Source: Legionella beliardensis (GTDB taxonomy: Bacteria; Pseudomonadota; Gammaproteobacteria; Legionellales; Legionellaceae). Taken from it: a stretch of 64,000 nucleotides of DNA. Of this stretch, positions 7,663 to 17,810 are shown in pieces. The DNA is taken from assembly GCF_900452395.1 (NCBI RefSeq), contig NZ_UGNV01000001.1:2257501-2321500 (forward strand), in the 5' to 3' direction. The first letter of the stretch is position 1; the number at the start of each line of letters is the position of its first letter. Made by a program: the position numbers and the translations under genes. The notes below the pieces were generated by a model. The model was not told where the DNA came from. It ran no database searches and was given only the letters and a program-made list of their open reading frames with translations.

Positions 7663-9621
7663 TTAAATCATTGGATTTGAATATAAAGCGTGCTCATCTT
7701 TAATTTTTTCCAAATCGGTTTTAAACGACTCGCTAGCTGGTTTAAATAAATTGAGCGGTGATTTACCAGTGCAGGCATAGACTAAACCGATGAGAACAAG
7801 GCCTGGTAAAATCCCTGTAGCTAAGGTTGCAACAAAGATAGCAAGGCCGGCAATAAAGCGCTTAGTTGAGATATCTTTATTCTGTTCAATGATCGCAATA
7901 TTAGTAAATGACTTTTTAGGCTCTTTTGTATTCAGTAATTTAAAATACTCTTGGATGGTAGCTTGATTTTTTTCAGAAGCATTTAAAGTACTAAGAAGTG
8001 ACTCAATAATTCCATGAATTTCTTGATTTTTTCTCGATAAATTCTTTTGATAATCTTGCGTTGCTTTTAATAACTGTTCAATGATTAGTTGACATTCTTC
8101 TTGGTTTGCCAGAGCAGAGTCAGATGAATTTGAGTCATCTAAATAATCAGTCATAGGACTAGGCTTATCGGATGGTGCTACAAATGGAGAAGTTACTTCC
8201 TTGTTTATTGCATCCTCACCCAAACCTATAATTAACTTATTTTCTATTGCTGGCACTGCTTGTTTTACTTCGTATTTTATCACGCCAGATTGGTCAGTAG
8301 CCGTGTTAAGTGCATTTGAGTCGTCTTTTTCTGCAAATTTTATTAAATCATCAGTCCTAGGACTAAGCTTAATAAACGGTGCTATGGAAGAAGTTATTTC
8401 TTTCTCCTCTCCTTCTTCGTTTGTCGCATCCTGACTAGAATTTATAGTGAACTCTTTTTCTACTAAGGGTATTGAGGGTACAGGTTTTTCTTCCTGACTT
8501 ATTATGTCAGAAGTACCAAGACTATCATCAACAATCTCAGTTTGTTCGATTAAAGGAGTAGGATCTTTTATTTCTTGTTCAATAGTTTCATCATGGACTA
8601 GATTAGGATTATCACGAAGATAAGCCGATTGATTTTTATTAGTGCTGAGTTCTTGCGCGGCATAGGACTCTTTAGTTAAAGCACATTGCTTTCTAAATTC
8701 TGCGCCAATATTTTCTGCAACATAAATTGATGCTTTATCGCCACCATGCCCATCGTAAACGCCTAATAAAAAGGCGGGCGTATCGGCAGTTATCGTTTGA
8801 ATAGCAACTGTAATGTTGTCACGTGAACCATTTTCCAATGCCTCATTGACTAAGGCTCTTGCTATATCTGCCTCATACAACTGCTTGTTAGTATTTAAAG
8901 TTTTTATTAATGTTTCTTGTAAAAATTGTTCATGCGCTTCTTTTGTTTCTTCACTGGCACCATCGGTAAACCCATCACAAGTATTAATCACTTGTACTTT
9001 TTTAATAGCCTCGCGATTTACCTTAAATTGGTTTGCCAGGTCATTAATACTGGTCATATCAACTGTAGACTCAGAACAAACGCCAGCTTTTTTAAGACTT
9101 TTATCACCAATAGCTCTTGAAACAGCAAGGCTGCCATTTACTCTACCCCAAATAACTGTCCCACCTACTTCTTCAATTCGCTGCTTTTCTTTTGCCTGTG
9201 TTGGTTTATGAGTGCCTGAATTTAGACGAACCACACCTAAAAGATTATCATTATCATCATAAACTGCGGCAAACGATGCAGCATCTGCTAGGAGCGCTGT
9301 AATTATATTACCTTTTCCATCATAAACTGTGCTTATAGCTGTTGTGCCATCTTCATAGCCTTGCTCTAAAAAGCGCTCATCTAATGTGCAATGGGTTGTC
9401 CATAAGCGTTGACCAATCTCTTCAGGTGTTAAAGATTCTACTGATTTATCTAAAATTTCCCAAGCTAAAGCATCTTCTTGTGTGCGGCGACAAGAGGCAT
9501 TTTGAACTTCGAAATAGCCAAAGGAATGGTTGCTGTCTTGATGGACAATATTCTCTGGGTCTGCGTCAGTGTGCTTTTTTGGGTGAGAGATAACTTTAAT
9601 TTCTTCAGTCTTAGATTGCAT
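7663..9621 (-). CDS. PP2C-type (PPM) protein phosphatase with rearranged motif order, coiled coil and C-terminal membrane segment
   Basis: A 652-residue protein whose first 300 residues carry all hallmark PP2C motifs: RTQED (46-50), DGTTA (91-95), LAVSRAIGD (165-173), the metal-binding DG (216-217) and RDN (267-269). The other metal motif, YDGHGG (289-294), follows RDNITV instead of preceding the GTTA motif as in normal PP2C enzymes. A long acidic, low-complexity linker follows (about 320-520), then a coiled coil (about 520-585), a strongly hydrophobic segment (FIAGLAIFVATLATGILPGL, about 605-630) and a charged tail. All metal ligands seem present, so Ser/Thr phosphatase activity is plausible. 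The modular, anchored build resembles secreted host-directed effectors. I chose the ATG at 9621; AAGGAG lies about 12 bases upstream. Confidence 0.75.
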   Translation of the reverse strand: MQSKTEEIKVISHPKKHTDADPENIVHQDSNHSFGYFEVQNASCRRTQEDALAWEILDKSVESLTPEEIGQRLWTTHCTLDERFLEQGYEDGTTAISTVYDGKGNIITALLADAASFAAVYDDNDNLLGVVRLNSGTHKPTQAKEKQRIEEVGGTVIWGRVNGSLAVSRAIGDKSLKKAGVCSESTVDMTSINDLANQFKVNREAIKKVQVINTCDGFTDGASEETKEAHEQFLQETLIKTLNTNKQLYEADIARALVNEALENGSRDNITVAIQTITADTPAFLLGVYDGHGGDKASIYVAENIGAEFRKQCALTKESYAAQELSTNKNQSAYLRDNPNLVHDETIEQEIKDPTPLIEQTEIVDDSLGTSDIISQEEKPVPSIPLVEKEFTINSSQDATNEEGEEKEITSSIAPFIKLSPRTDDLIKFAEKDDSNALNTATDQSGVIKYEVKQAVPAIENKLIIGLGEDAINKEVTSPFVAPSDKPSPMTDYLDDSNSSDSALANQEECQLIIEQLLKATQDYQKNLSRKNQEIHGIIESLLSTLNASEKNQATIQEYFKLLNTKEPKKSFTNIAIIEQNKDISTKRFIAGLAIFVATLATGILPGLVLIGLVYACTGKSPLNLFKPASESFKTDLEKIKDEHALYSNPMI

Positions 9622-9816
9622 AGTTAATTTCAACTCCTTTAAAAAGGTTAGCCAAGCTATTATTTTTTACATTAATCTTTAATTGTTGCTCCATACATTC
9701 CTATGCCTAATTTTTTAAAATAGTGCAATTTAAATAGTTTCTCTAGTATTGTCAAATTAACCAATGCCACCATAAAAAGAGCAGGTAGGCAAATTATAGA
9801 CAATAGACTGCTTTAA

Positions 9817-10677
9817 TTATTTCTTAATTCGACCAATTTTAGACACCGGAATAAATGTTTCTATTCCTTCTTCTAATTTTCTTTGCTCCCCTTTCCAAGC
9901 ATGCCCATAAATCACTTCATAGGTTAAGGGAAATTTACCGTTAGCGGTGAGAAAGGATTGATAATTTCTTTGAAAGGCTTGCCAGCTTCCTTTGGCAGTT
10001 AATCCTGGATTGCGAGAAGAATTGATATTGCGCACACCTTGATCTTTTAAGCTATGCACTAGTTGCGCTAAATCATTATAATGAACTGTTAAATATTCCA
10101 TATCAACGACCGGATCTAAAAACCGCTCATTTAATAAACAATCACCAATATCATGCATGTCGATAAAATGATTAGTATGAGCATAGTCATCGACTAAAGA
10201 CCAGGCTTGTTTTAATTCCTTAAACGTATCAGGGCCGAGCGTAGAAAACATAAAGCAGCCATTTGGTTTCATGACTCGATTTAATTCGCGCATTAAAGGT
10301 GATAATGCGTCATGCCAATGAATTACTTGATTGGCAAAGACTAAATCAAATAAACCATCCATAAAGGGTAATGCTGTCATATCCCCATTCACTAAAAACC
10401 ATTTACGCCAAAAATGTTGTTTGCTTTTAGCTTGCTGTAACATGTCATACGCTAAATCAATGCCAACAATTCTAGCTTTAGGGTATTTTTTCTTTAATAA
10501 AGGGGTAAAAATAGCCGGCCCACACCCTAAATCAAGCACGAAGCGCGGGTTAATTTTTAAATAATCTAGACGCTCAAATAAGCGTTTACCTATTTCACAT
10601 TGAACTTTTGCTGCTTGTTCATAATGCGCAGCATGTTGATTAAAAGCATTGCAAATTTCTTGTTTAGGATTCATCAT
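9817..10677 (-). CDS. bioC: Malonyl-[acyl-carrier protein] O-methyltransferase BioC
   Basis: BioC methylates malonyl-ACP so that the fatty-acid machinery can build the pimelate part of biotin. The protein has a class I SAM-binding fold: VLDLGCGPAIFTPLL (motif I, about 45-60), acidic residue in VGIDLAYDM, and motif LFDLVFANQVIHW. The BioC-type N-terminus (ICNAFNQHAAHYEQAA) and the LTAKGSWQAF segment fit the family. I chose the ATG at 10677, just after which the family homology begins; neither this nor the neighbouring ATG has a good ribosome site. Other bio genes are absent nearby. The gene is divergent from comF with only a few dozen bases between them, so their promoters must overlap each other's coding ends. 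Confidence 0.88.
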   Translation of the reverse strand: MMNPKQEICNAFNQHAAHYEQAAKVQCEIGKRLFERLDYLKINPRFVLDLGCGPAIFTPLLKKKYPKARIVGIDLAYDMLQQAKSKQHFWRKWFLVNGDMTALPFMDGLFDLVFANQVIHWHDALSPLMRELNRVMKPNGCFMFSTLGPDTFKELKQAWSLVDDYAHTNHFIDMHDIGDCLLNERFLDPVVDMEYLTVHYNDLAQLVHSLKDQGVRNINSSRNPGLTAKGSWQAFQRNYQSFLTANGKFPLTYEVIYGHAWKGEQRKLEEGIETFIPVSKIGRIKK

Positions 10678-10710
10678 ATCAGCGCTTAAATGGAAGGAAG
10701 TCCAACGGTC

Positions 10711-11409
10711 ATGCATCAAAAAATGGCGAGTATAGCACAAGTATTGCGATTAACTGCAGTTTGTGCACTATGCAATCAATATCATCGTGAACAATTTGCT
10801 ATTTGTAAGCCATGCTTAGAACTAATAAGCCCACTAACTTACGCTTGCTCTATTTGCCGCCTTCCTCTACCCAATAATTCCTTACAGCAATGCGGTTATT
10901 GCATTAGGCAAAAACCAGTGTTTGACTACGTATTAGCAGCTTACTCATTTGATGAACCACTAAGAACGTTAATTCATAACTTTAAATATCATCAAGCGCT
11001 ACATTTAAAATCCTTGCTGGCAAAACTTATGCTCGATGCCTTGCCCACATCGCCCTATCGTCCTGATTGCCTCATACCTATTCCTATGCATCCTAACAGG
11101 CTTTATCAACGTGGATTTAATCAAACCGTTGAACTAACTAAATTATTGGCTAAACGACTAGCAATTCCCATGGATTTAAACGTTGTACATAAAAAGATAA
11201 ATACTTTACCCCAAGCTTCCTTATCAGGGGCACAAAGACGGCGTAATCTCAAATCTTCTTTTATCGCCAAACCTAACCCCTATCAACATGTCACTATTAT
11301 TGATGATTTAATGACCACAGGCAGCACAGCAAACGAAGTGGCTAGGCTTTTAAAGAAACAACAGATAGAGCACGTTGATATCTGGTGCTTGGCCCGCGCT
11401 ACAATCTAG
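10711..11409 (+). CDS. comF: ComF family amidophosphoribosyltransferase-like protein
   Basis: ComF proteins take part in natural DNA uptake, and Legionella is naturally competent. Two CxxC pairs near the N-terminus (CALC, CKPC, then CSIC and CGYC) form the zinc-finger part. The C-terminal PRPP-binding loop is seen in VTIIDDLMTTGSTANEVA. The segment RGFNQTVEL is typical. The start is uncertain: ATG codons occur at 10690, 10711 and 10723. I prefer 10711, preceded by a purine-rich AAGGAAG. The gene is divergent from bioC, which is its neighbour in several relatives. Confidence 0.87.
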   Translation: MHQKMASIAQVLRLTAVCALCNQYHREQFAICKPCLELISPLTYACSICRLPLPNNSLQQCGYCIRQKPVFDYVLAAYSFDEPLRTLIHNFKYHQALHLKSLLAKLMLDALPTSPYRPDCLIPIPMHPNRLYQRGFNQTVELTKLLAKRLAIPMDLNVVHKKINTLPQASLSGAQRRRNLKSSFIAKPNPYQHVTIIDDLMTTGSTANEVARLLKKQQIEHVDIWCLARATI

Positions 11410-11519
11410 GTGGCATATTGGGCAAATATCTAAATTTGCCAGATTAAGTATGTGGTATGATTAAAGCAAGCAACGATTGAATAGACTTAAAAAATTTAAA
11501 TCCTTTAAGGTAATTATCA

Positions 11520-12683
11520 ATGTCTAAAAATAGCAAAATTCTTGTCATTGGCGCAGGCATAGCTGGCCCTACAATTTGTTATTGGCTAAAAAGATTTGGA
11601 TTTTCCCCTGTCTTAATTGAGAAATCTGCTTCTATTAGGAAAGGTGGCCAAGCACTTGATATCCGTGGCGTAGCAACTCATATTGCGAGGGAAATGGGTA
11701 TTTATGATCAAATAGGTACTATGCGCACACGAATAGAACTCGGTCGCTTTGTTGATACAGCAGGCAAGGTGCTGCATGAGGAAAAGGGTGAGAAATTTGG
11801 GTTTAGACAAGATGATGAAGTCGAAATTCTTCGTGGTGATTTGGTTGAAATCTTGATGAAAACTATTGCTGATGTGCCATGTTATTTCAATCAATCCATT
11901 ATTGGCCTGCAGCAGAACGCTAATAACGTTACAGTCAATTTTAAGGATGGCAAGGTTGAAAATTATGACCTAGTGATTGCTGCAGATGGCATTCACTCTG
12001 CCACAAGGCGCCTAGTTTTTGATAAAAATGAATATCAGCTAATTCATCTTGGCTCATATCTTAGTACCTTTACTATTCCCAATTACCTGAACTTAAGTCA
12101 CATAGACTTAGAATGTGAAGCGAATCATAAATTGGTATCAATCAATAGTGATAATAATCCTGAAATAGCAAGAGCAGGATTTATGTTCCGTTCTCAGCAT
12201 ATATTGAAAGATATCCGTAATGAGCAGGAGCAAAAACAATTTCTGTGTGATACTTTTCGCAATTTTGGCTGGGAAGCACAAAATATTTTAAATCGCATGG
12301 CTGAAAGCGATGATTTCTATTTTGACGCAATTACCCAGGTAAAAATGACTAGTTGGACCAAAGGTCGAATAGCGCTTGTCGGTGATGCAGGCTATTGCCC
12401 TTCTCCATTATCTGGCCAAGGTAATAATTTGGCCTTCGTTGGCGCCTATATCCTAGCAGGAGAACTGAAAGCCGCTCATGGCAATTATAGACAAGCATTT
12501 ACTCGTTATAATGCCCTACTACGTCCTTTCGTTGATGCCAATCAACAATTTGGTGAATGGGTAAGCAAATCATTTCTTGTGGAAGATAAAATTTCTAAGG
12601 AAATTGCAGAAGAACGTGCAAACAAAACCTTAAGTATGATAAAAGCAGTGTCGAATGCGATTACTTTACCTCAATATGAATAA
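11520..12683 (+). CDS. FAD-dependent aromatic-ring-type monooxygenase (PHBH/TetX-like)
   Basis: A 387-residue soluble class A flavin monooxygenase. The FAD dinucleotide fold is at the N-terminus (LVIGAGIAGP, about 9-18), the DG motif is in VIAADGIHSATRR (about 152-165), and the second FAD motif is in IALVGDAGYCPSPLSGQG (about 288-305). The wording, including the RKGGQALDIRG stretch, resembles the TetX/monooxygenase group that hydroxylates small aromatic or polycyclic compounds. The substrate cannot be told from sequence. It stands alone, with its own spacer on both sides; AAGG precedes the ATG by about 8 bases. Confidence 0.82.
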   Translation: MSKNSKILVIGAGIAGPTICYWLKRFGFSPVLIEKSASIRKGGQALDIRGVATHIAREMGIYDQIGTMRTRIELGRFVDTAGKVLHEEKGEKFGFRQDDEVEILRGDLVEILMKTIADVPCYFNQSIIGLQQNANNVTVNFKDGKVENYDLVIAADGIHSATRRLVFDKNEYQLIHLGSYLSTFTIPNYLNLSHIDLECEANHKLVSINSDNNPEIARAGFMFRSQHILKDIRNEQEQKQFLCDTFRNFGWEAQNILNRMAESDDFYFDAITQVKMTSWTKGRIALVGDAGYCPSPLSGQGNNLAFVGAYILAGELKAAHGNYRQAFTRYNALLRPFVDANQQFGEWVSKSFLVEDKISKEIAEERANKTLSMIKAVSNAITLPQYE

Positions 12684-12771
12684 TTACATTTAGCTATGTG
12701 TGAAATTATTCGATGCTCATCCTTAAGTATTCACAATTTAATATTTTAATTTTTAGCACTGAATTCGCCTT

Positions 12772-13845
12772 TTAATGTACTAAAAAACGCTGCAAATCGT
12801 TGACTATTAACTGCACTAAAAACACACAAAATACAATAAAGGCTAATCGATACATTAAGATTTCTAAGGCAACAGAAATAGGACGGCCACGAATTTTTTC
12901 TAATAGCGTTAAGACAATGGAGCCGCCATCTAAACCTGGAATAGGAAATAAATTCACCAAGCCCACGGCCAAACTAAAATTGGCGATAAAATATAAGAAG
13001 GTAATAAAACCTTGATTTAAAGAACCGGCAGAAACAGAGATTAAACCAATAGGCCCCAATAAGAGTGAAAAAGAAACAGCGCCAATTAAAACTTGTTTTA
13101 GAGTTAAAATTAAAAAGACTAACATCCGCCAACTGGTATTGACCGCATGCTGAATGGCAGTTATTAAAGATTGCGGTGCAACATGTTCTTTATATTGTGC
13201 TGATTTCTCGAGCGTGATCCCAAGAAACCCTGCTAGACCCTTAGCTTGCTTATTAAATTTCCCGGATAAATTCAACCTAACCTGCTTAACGGATTGCTTG
13301 GCATCGGCTACTGTTGCAGCAACATCCTGCTTTCCTAAATTAACAATTAAAACATTGCCTACTTCTTGCCAGGAATTAGTTGGCCAATTCGCAATACTAA
13401 GAAATCGATCTTGGGGCTGTAATCCGGCCTGTGCAGCTATGCTATTAGGCATAACTTCTTTAATTACTGGAATCACCCGTTGATAACCAGCCATATAAAA
13501 GATAGTCAAAGCAAGCAGAGCCACTAAAAAATTAGCTAATCCACCAGCTAATAGAATAACGATACGCTGCCAAGCCGGTCGCTTGTCAAAGCAATGAGAA
13601 TAATCTTTGGGATTTACTTCTTGAATGCGGGAGTTTAATAATTTAACGTAACCACCCAAAGGCCAAGTTGCCCATACCCATTCCTGCCCTTGCCTATCTT
13701 TCCAGGAAAAAATAGGCTTACCAAAGCCGATTGAAATACGCTGTATTTTAACCCCAAATAGTTTTGCAGCTAACGCATGCCCTGCCTCGTGCAAGCCTAC
13801 CACTAAGACGAGTGTTAAAATAATAGCGAGTAAGACCATCAACAT
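12772..13845 (-). CDS. M50 site-2-type membrane metalloprotease (RseP-like, short form)
   Basis: An intramembrane zinc protease of 357 residues. HEAGH near residue 20 gives two zinc ligands and the catalytic Glu. The third ligand is in the late IPGLDGGSIV motif. At least three other hydrophobic segments are seen (AGGLANFLVALLALTIFYM, MLVFLILTLKQVLIGAVSF, and the C-terminal one). Only one PDZ-like region (VIKEVMPNSIAAQAGLQPQDRFLSI) is visible, whereas canonical RseP is about 450 residues with two PDZ domains. It may therefore be a paralogue rather than the sigma-E pathway enzyme. It begins 12 bases after a small conserved gene and is probably co-transcribed with it. Confidence 0.85.
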   Translation of the reverse strand: MLMVLLAIILTLVLVVGLHEAGHALAAKLFGVKIQRISIGFGKPIFSWKDRQGQEWVWATWPLGGYVKLLNSRIQEVNPKDYSHCFDKRPAWQRIVILLAGGLANFLVALLALTIFYMAGYQRVIPVIKEVMPNSIAAQAGLQPQDRFLSIANWPTNSWQEVGNVLIVNLGKQDVAATVADAKQSVKQVRLNLSGKFNKQAKGLAGFLGITLEKSAQYKEHVAPQSLITAIQHAVNTSWRMLVFLILTLKQVLIGAVSFSLLLGPIGLISVSAGSLNQGFITFLYFIANFSLAVGLVNLFPIPGLDGGSIVLTLLEKIRGRPISVALEILMYRLAFIVFCVFLVQLIVNDLQRFLVH

Positions 13846-13857
13846 AAAAAATCCAAA

Positions 13858-14136
13858 TTAACGAGTATTATCCACTACTAATTGCAACACGGGACGGCGA
13901 TCTCGTCCAGTATTTAATTCACAACCCTTACGATAGACTTCAAAAGTCCGGTAAACCTGATTAGTTTCACTATCTACTAACTCTACATCGTCGCCTTGAT
14001 CATCTAGTAGTGTTACTGATAAACGAATTTCGCGAAATTGCGTAATTTGATAATGTTCTTTAAATAAACGCAATACGCTTAATAAGCTTTCGGCAGCTTC
14101 TTCATTTGTATGTTTGCCTTGCAAAATAATTTCCAT
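13858..14136 (-). CDS. Small hypothetical protein, probably co-transcribed with the M50 protease
   Basis: A 92-residue soluble protein I do not recognise. The ATG at 14136 (MEIILQGKHTNEEAAES) has AAGGAG six bases upstream. A longer reading to 14184 lacks this. Predicted structure is an N-terminal strand, a helix (EEAAESLLSVLRLFKEHY), then several beta strands (REIRLSVTLL, VELVDSET, YRTFEVYRKG, VLQLVVDN). It directly precedes the M50 protease gene, which suggests a shared transcript, but no functional link is known to me. Confidence 0.7.
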   Translation of the reverse strand: MEIILQGKHTNEEAAESLLSVLRLFKEHYQITQFREIRLSVTLLDDQGDDVELVDSETNQVYRTFEVYRKGCELNTGRDRRPVLQLVVDNTR

Positions 14137-14362
14137 TTGCTGCTCCTTATAAAAGGAATCACTATAATTAGCGGCATCAACCATAATATCTTGAGTAATA
14201 ATTGCTTCTATTCATCAATTGATAAAATATTTATTAATCCATTGATTAATATAATAAAATTATTATTAGTTACTAAAAGTAACCGTTAAATCTTTAGGAT
14301 GTCTATAAATGAAAATAGTTTTAGTTTACAATTCATAATTATAGCGTAAACCGTGTAAATAT

Positions 14363-15625
14363 ATGGCGTTTGTTGCATGTGGGCTCAACTATAAAACAGC
14401 TCCCCTAGATGTTCGTGAAAAAATTGCACTGCCTCCAGCAATGCAAACGGACTTTTTACAAAATTTGATAGCTCAGCCTGCTGTTAATGAAGCAGCGATT
14501 TTATCAACCTGTAATCGTACGGAAATTTATTGCGAGACAGATGATCCAGCAAGCCTAGTGCCCTGGTTAGCAAAAGAACATCAAATTGCTGCCTACAATC
14601 TCTTACCTTTTTTCTATATGCATCATGGTGAACAAGGGATACGACATACGCTACGCGTTGCCAGTGGCTTAGATTCTATGATGTTAGGAGAGCCACAGAT
14701 TTTAGGGCAGATGAAACAGGCCTATAAACAAGCCTGTGAAGCCGGTACTATTAAAGCCAATCTACGTTTTATTTTTGAGTACGTTTTTAAAGCAAGTAAA
14801 CGTGTCAGAACGCATAGTGGAATAGGCGCAAGCCCGATTTCAGTAGCCTACGCCGCAGTACAGCTTATTAGTAAGCTATTTCCAAATTCTAAAACCCTAG
14901 ACGTCTTTTTAATTGGCTCAGGCGAGATAGCAAGCCTTGTTGCTAAGTACTTACATAAACAAGGAATACATCGCTTTCGTGTAGCAAGCCGTACGCGCGA
15001 AAATGCGCAGCTCCTAGCAATGAACTTTAATGGTGAAGCGCTCACTATCGGAGATATTCCAGAGTATTTATCCCAAGCAGATGTGGTTATTTCTGCAACC
15101 GCTTGCCCTTTACCTTTTATTAATAAAAGTCTAGTGGAAAATGCATTAACTAAACGCCATCATGCACCGATGTTCTTTTTAGACTTAGCTGTACCACGTG
15201 ATATCGAACCAGATGTAGGTGATTTACCTGGCGTAAGCTTATGTAATATTGATGATTTACAAAAAATGACTGATGATGGTATGAATGAAAGGCGTTCTGC
15301 TGCCTTACAAGCTGAGCAATTAGTTGATTGTGAGCTAGATAACTACATTCGCTGGCACCGCTCATTGCGGGCAAAAGAAGTCATTTGCGATTATCGCAAT
15401 CGTATGCAATTACTTGCTGAAGAAGAGTTGCGTCGTGCGCAAGGTAGGTTAGCAAACGGCCTTAATCAGGATTTAGTATTACGGGAGTTTTGCGACCGCT
15501 TAGTCAATAAATTGACTCACCAACCCACTATTGGATTAAGGCAGGCTGCTTGGGACGGCAAGCAAGAATTGCTTGATCTTACTCATTACTTATTTAATAC
15601 TTCGAATGACCAATTAATTTTATGA
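14363..15625 (+). CDS. hemA: Glutamyl-tRNA reductase
   Basis: Catalyses the first step of the C5 haem pathway, reducing glutamyl-tRNA to glutamate-1-semialdehyde. The 420-residue protein starts [15 protein letters not shown], has the nucleophilic Cys in [11 protein letters not shown] (about residue 50), the tRNA-contacting [10 protein letters not shown], and the NADPH-binding domain ([17 protein letters not shown], about 179-195). Its stop overlaps the start of prfA by 4 bases, so translation is coupled. The hemA-prfA-prmC order is the usual gammaproteobacterial one. hemB, the next pathway enzyme on file here, lies 36 kb to the right. Confidence 0.97.
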   Translation: MAFVACGLNYKTAPLDVREKIALPPAMQTDFLQNLIAQPAVNEAAILSTCNRTEIYCETDDPASLVPWLAKEHQIAAYNLLPFFYMHHGEQGIRHTLRVASGLDSMMLGEPQILGQMKQAYKQACEAGTIKANLRFIFEYVFKASKRVRTHSGIGASPISVAYAAVQLISKLFPNSKTLDVFLIGSGEIASLVAKYLHKQGIHRFRVASRTRENAQLLAMNFNGEALTIGDIPEYLSQADVVISATACPLPFINKSLVENALTKRHHAPMFFLDLAVPRDIEPDVGDLPGVSLCNIDDLQKMTDDGMNERRSAALQAEQLVDCELDNYIRWHRSLRAKEVICDYRNRMQLLAEEELRRAQGRLANGLNQDLVLREFCDRLVNKLTHQPTIGLRQAAWDGKQELLDLTHYLFNTSNDQLIL

Positions 15626-16710
15626 AAAAATCGCTTGAGTTAAAACTGCAACAATTGCTAGAGCGCTTCCAAGAAATAGGACGTCTCTTATCAGAACCAA
15701 CGATTATTGCTGATCAAACGCAATTTAAGAATTTATCCAAAGAATATGCACAATTAGAACCTGTTGCCAATTCTTATAATACTTATCTACAAGCCAAAAA
15801 TAACCTTCAATCCCTACAAGAATTGGTAACTAATCCAGATCAAGAATTAGCTAGCATGGCTGCTGAAGAAATCGATGCTGCGACAGCAGAATTAGAAAAC
15901 CTTGATAACGAATTACAGTGGCATTTAGTACCTAAAGATCCTGATGATTCGCGTAATGTTTACTTAGAAGTGCGCGCTGGTGCTGGTGGTGATGAGGCTG
16001 CAATTTTTGCTGGTGATTTGTTTCGTATGTACAGCCGCTATGCTGAAAATCACGGTTGGCAAGTCGAAGTTGTTAGTGCTAACCATGGGGAACATGGTGG
16101 TTATAAAGAAATTATTGCTCGAATTTCGGGTAATGCCGTTTACTCACAATTAAAATTTGAATCAGGTGCACATCGAGTGCAACGTGTACCAGCTACGGAA
16201 TCACAGGGTCGCGTACATACATCAACTTGTACCGTTGCTATTTTACCGGAAGTCGAAGAAATTGATGATATTGACATTAATCCTGATGAGCTACGCATCG
16301 ATACTTATCGCTCCTCAGGTGCAGGCGGCCAGCATGTTAATAAAACAGATTCCGCAATCCGTATCACTCATTTACCCACTGGATTTGTGGTTGAATGCCA
16401 AGACGAACGCTCTCAACATAAAAACCGCGCTAAAGCCATGGCGCTACTCAAAACTCGTCTTCTTGATGCCGAGCAAAGTAAACAACGACAAGAGCAAGCG
16501 CAAACAAGGAAACTTCTAGTTGGCTCAGGCGATCGTTCTGAACGTATCAGAACCTATAATTTCCCTCAAGGCCGTTTAACTGATCACCGTATTAATTTAA
16601 CGCTTTACCAACTTACTGATATTATTGAAGGTGATATATCACCTGTACTTGAAGCACTCAAGCGCGAACATCACGCTGAGTTGCTTGCTGAGCTTGGACG
16701 CCATGAGTAA
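15622..16710 (+). CDS. prfA: Peptide chain release factor 1
   Basis: RF1 reads UAG and UAA stop codons and triggers peptide release. The 362-residue length is standard. The catalytic GGQ is in [18 protein letters not shown] (about 230-247), and a PAT-type codon-recognition motif appears in [10 protein letters not shown] (about 191-200). Overlapping starts with both neighbours (ATGA with hemA, 8 bases with prmC) show one translationally coupled operon. The third gene, PrmC, methylates the GGQ glutamine of this protein. Confidence 0.97.
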   Translation: MKKSLELKLQQLLERFQEIGRLLSEPTIIADQTQFKNLSKEYAQLEPVANSYNTYLQAKNNLQSLQELVTNPDQELASMAAEEIDAATAELENLDNELQWHLVPKDPDDSRNVYLEVRAGAGGDEAAIFAGDLFRMYSRYAENHGWQVEVVSANHGEHGGYKEIIARISGNAVYSQLKFESGAHRVQRVPATESQGRVHTSTCTVAILPEVEEIDDIDINPDELRIDTYRSSGAGGQHVNKTDSAIRITHLPTGFVVECQDERSQHKNRAKAMALLKTRLLDAEQSKQRQEQAQTRKLLVGSGDRSERIRTYNFPQGRLTDHRINLTLYQLTDIIEGDISPVLEALKREHHAELLAELGRHE

Positions 16711-17551
16711 TATTAAATATTCCCTTGAGCTTGCGACAAGACAATTAGAAGAATACATCCATGATGGTGCACGCACGGATGCTGAGATTCTATTAGCGCA
16801 TGTCATAGGTAAGACACGCACGTATATTTATACGCATCCTGAAAAAGAATTAACCAAAGATGAGTTTAAGCTTTTTCAACGTTTAGTTGCCCGCCGCTCA
16901 CTTGGTGTACCTGTCGCTTATATTATAGGCACACGAGAATTCTGGTCACTACCATTAAAAGTAAATGAAGAAACGCTTATTCCTCGGCCAGAAACAGAGT
17001 TACTAGTAGAAATTACCTTAAATTTATTAAATCCTTGCTCTAATGCTCGCATTTTAGACCTAGGTACAGGCAGTGGTGCTATTGCTATTGCGTTAGCTAA
17101 AGAAAGACCTGATTGGCAAATTACTGCGTGTGACTGTAGTCAAGGCGCGTTAGAAACGGCGAAGCAAAATACTCAGTTGTTAGAATTACATAATATCCAA
17201 TTATGTTACTCTAATTGGTTCTCAGAAATTAAAGAACCAAAAACATTTCATGCCATTGTTTCTAATCCACCCTATATCGCTGCCAATGATCCTCATCTCA
17301 CTTCTGGGGATGCTCGCTTTGAGCCACAGCTTGCTTTAATGGGGGGAGTAAATGGCTTAGGAGCCTTAGAACACATTATTCAGCATAGTCTTGCAAGGCT
17401 TGAGCCAAACGGGCTATTATTGATAGAACACGGCTTTGATCAAAAATCTGCAGTTGCGTCTATGCTTAATAATTATGGCTATCAGGATGTGCAATGTTGG
17501 CAAGATTTACAAGGACATGACCGAGTTAGTGTAGGAAAACGTCTTAATTAG
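16703..17551 (+). CDS. prmC: Release factor glutamine N5-methyltransferase PrmC
   Basis: PrmC methylates the glutamine of the GGQ motif of RF1 and RF2. The 282-residue protein has the N-terminal helical recognition domain, a class I SAM site ([15 protein letters not shown], about 116-130) and the signature NPPY in [16 protein letters not shown] chose the ATG at 16703, which overlaps the end of prfA by 8 bases. A longer reading from 16625 would lie inside prfA and adds 26 unconserved residues. It sits at the end of the hemA-prfA-prmC operon. Confidence 0.96.
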   Translation: MSNIKYSLELATRQLEEYIHDGARTDAEILLAHVIGKTRTYIYTHPEKELTKDEFKLFQRLVARRSLGVPVAYIIGTREFWSLPLKVNEETLIPRPETELLVEITLNLLNPCSNARILDLGTGSGAIAIALAKERPDWQITACDCSQGALETAKQNTQLLELHNIQLCYSNWFSEIKEPKTFHAIVSNPPYIAANDPHLTSGDARFEPQLALMGGVNGLGALEHIIQHSLARLEPNGLLLIEHGFDQKSAVASMLNNYGYQDVQCWQDLQGHDRVSVGKRLN

Positions 17552-17810
17552 TTGCTGAACAAGCTAATTTTTGATATACCTAGGCGCCTTTTAATTGTCA
17601 TGCCCTTGAGCTTGCCTCAGAGCTATAAATGGAAATTTTGACGAAAGTCATCATTGAGCGCAAATTGGATGAAAATGATCTTAAAGGCCACCCTCTGGAT
17701 GTATACTTTAGAATCATTTTAAACCATTATGCCTCAAATGTTTCCTTTTTGATAGCTTTTGATCAATAATAGGGCGTATATGTGGATAAGTACCAACGTG
17801 GGAGGCAATT

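Noticed and set aside
16157-16519. 120-codon open frame inside prfA
   Set aside because: It overlaps conserved RF1 sequence including the GGQ region in another frame; no protein-like features of its own.
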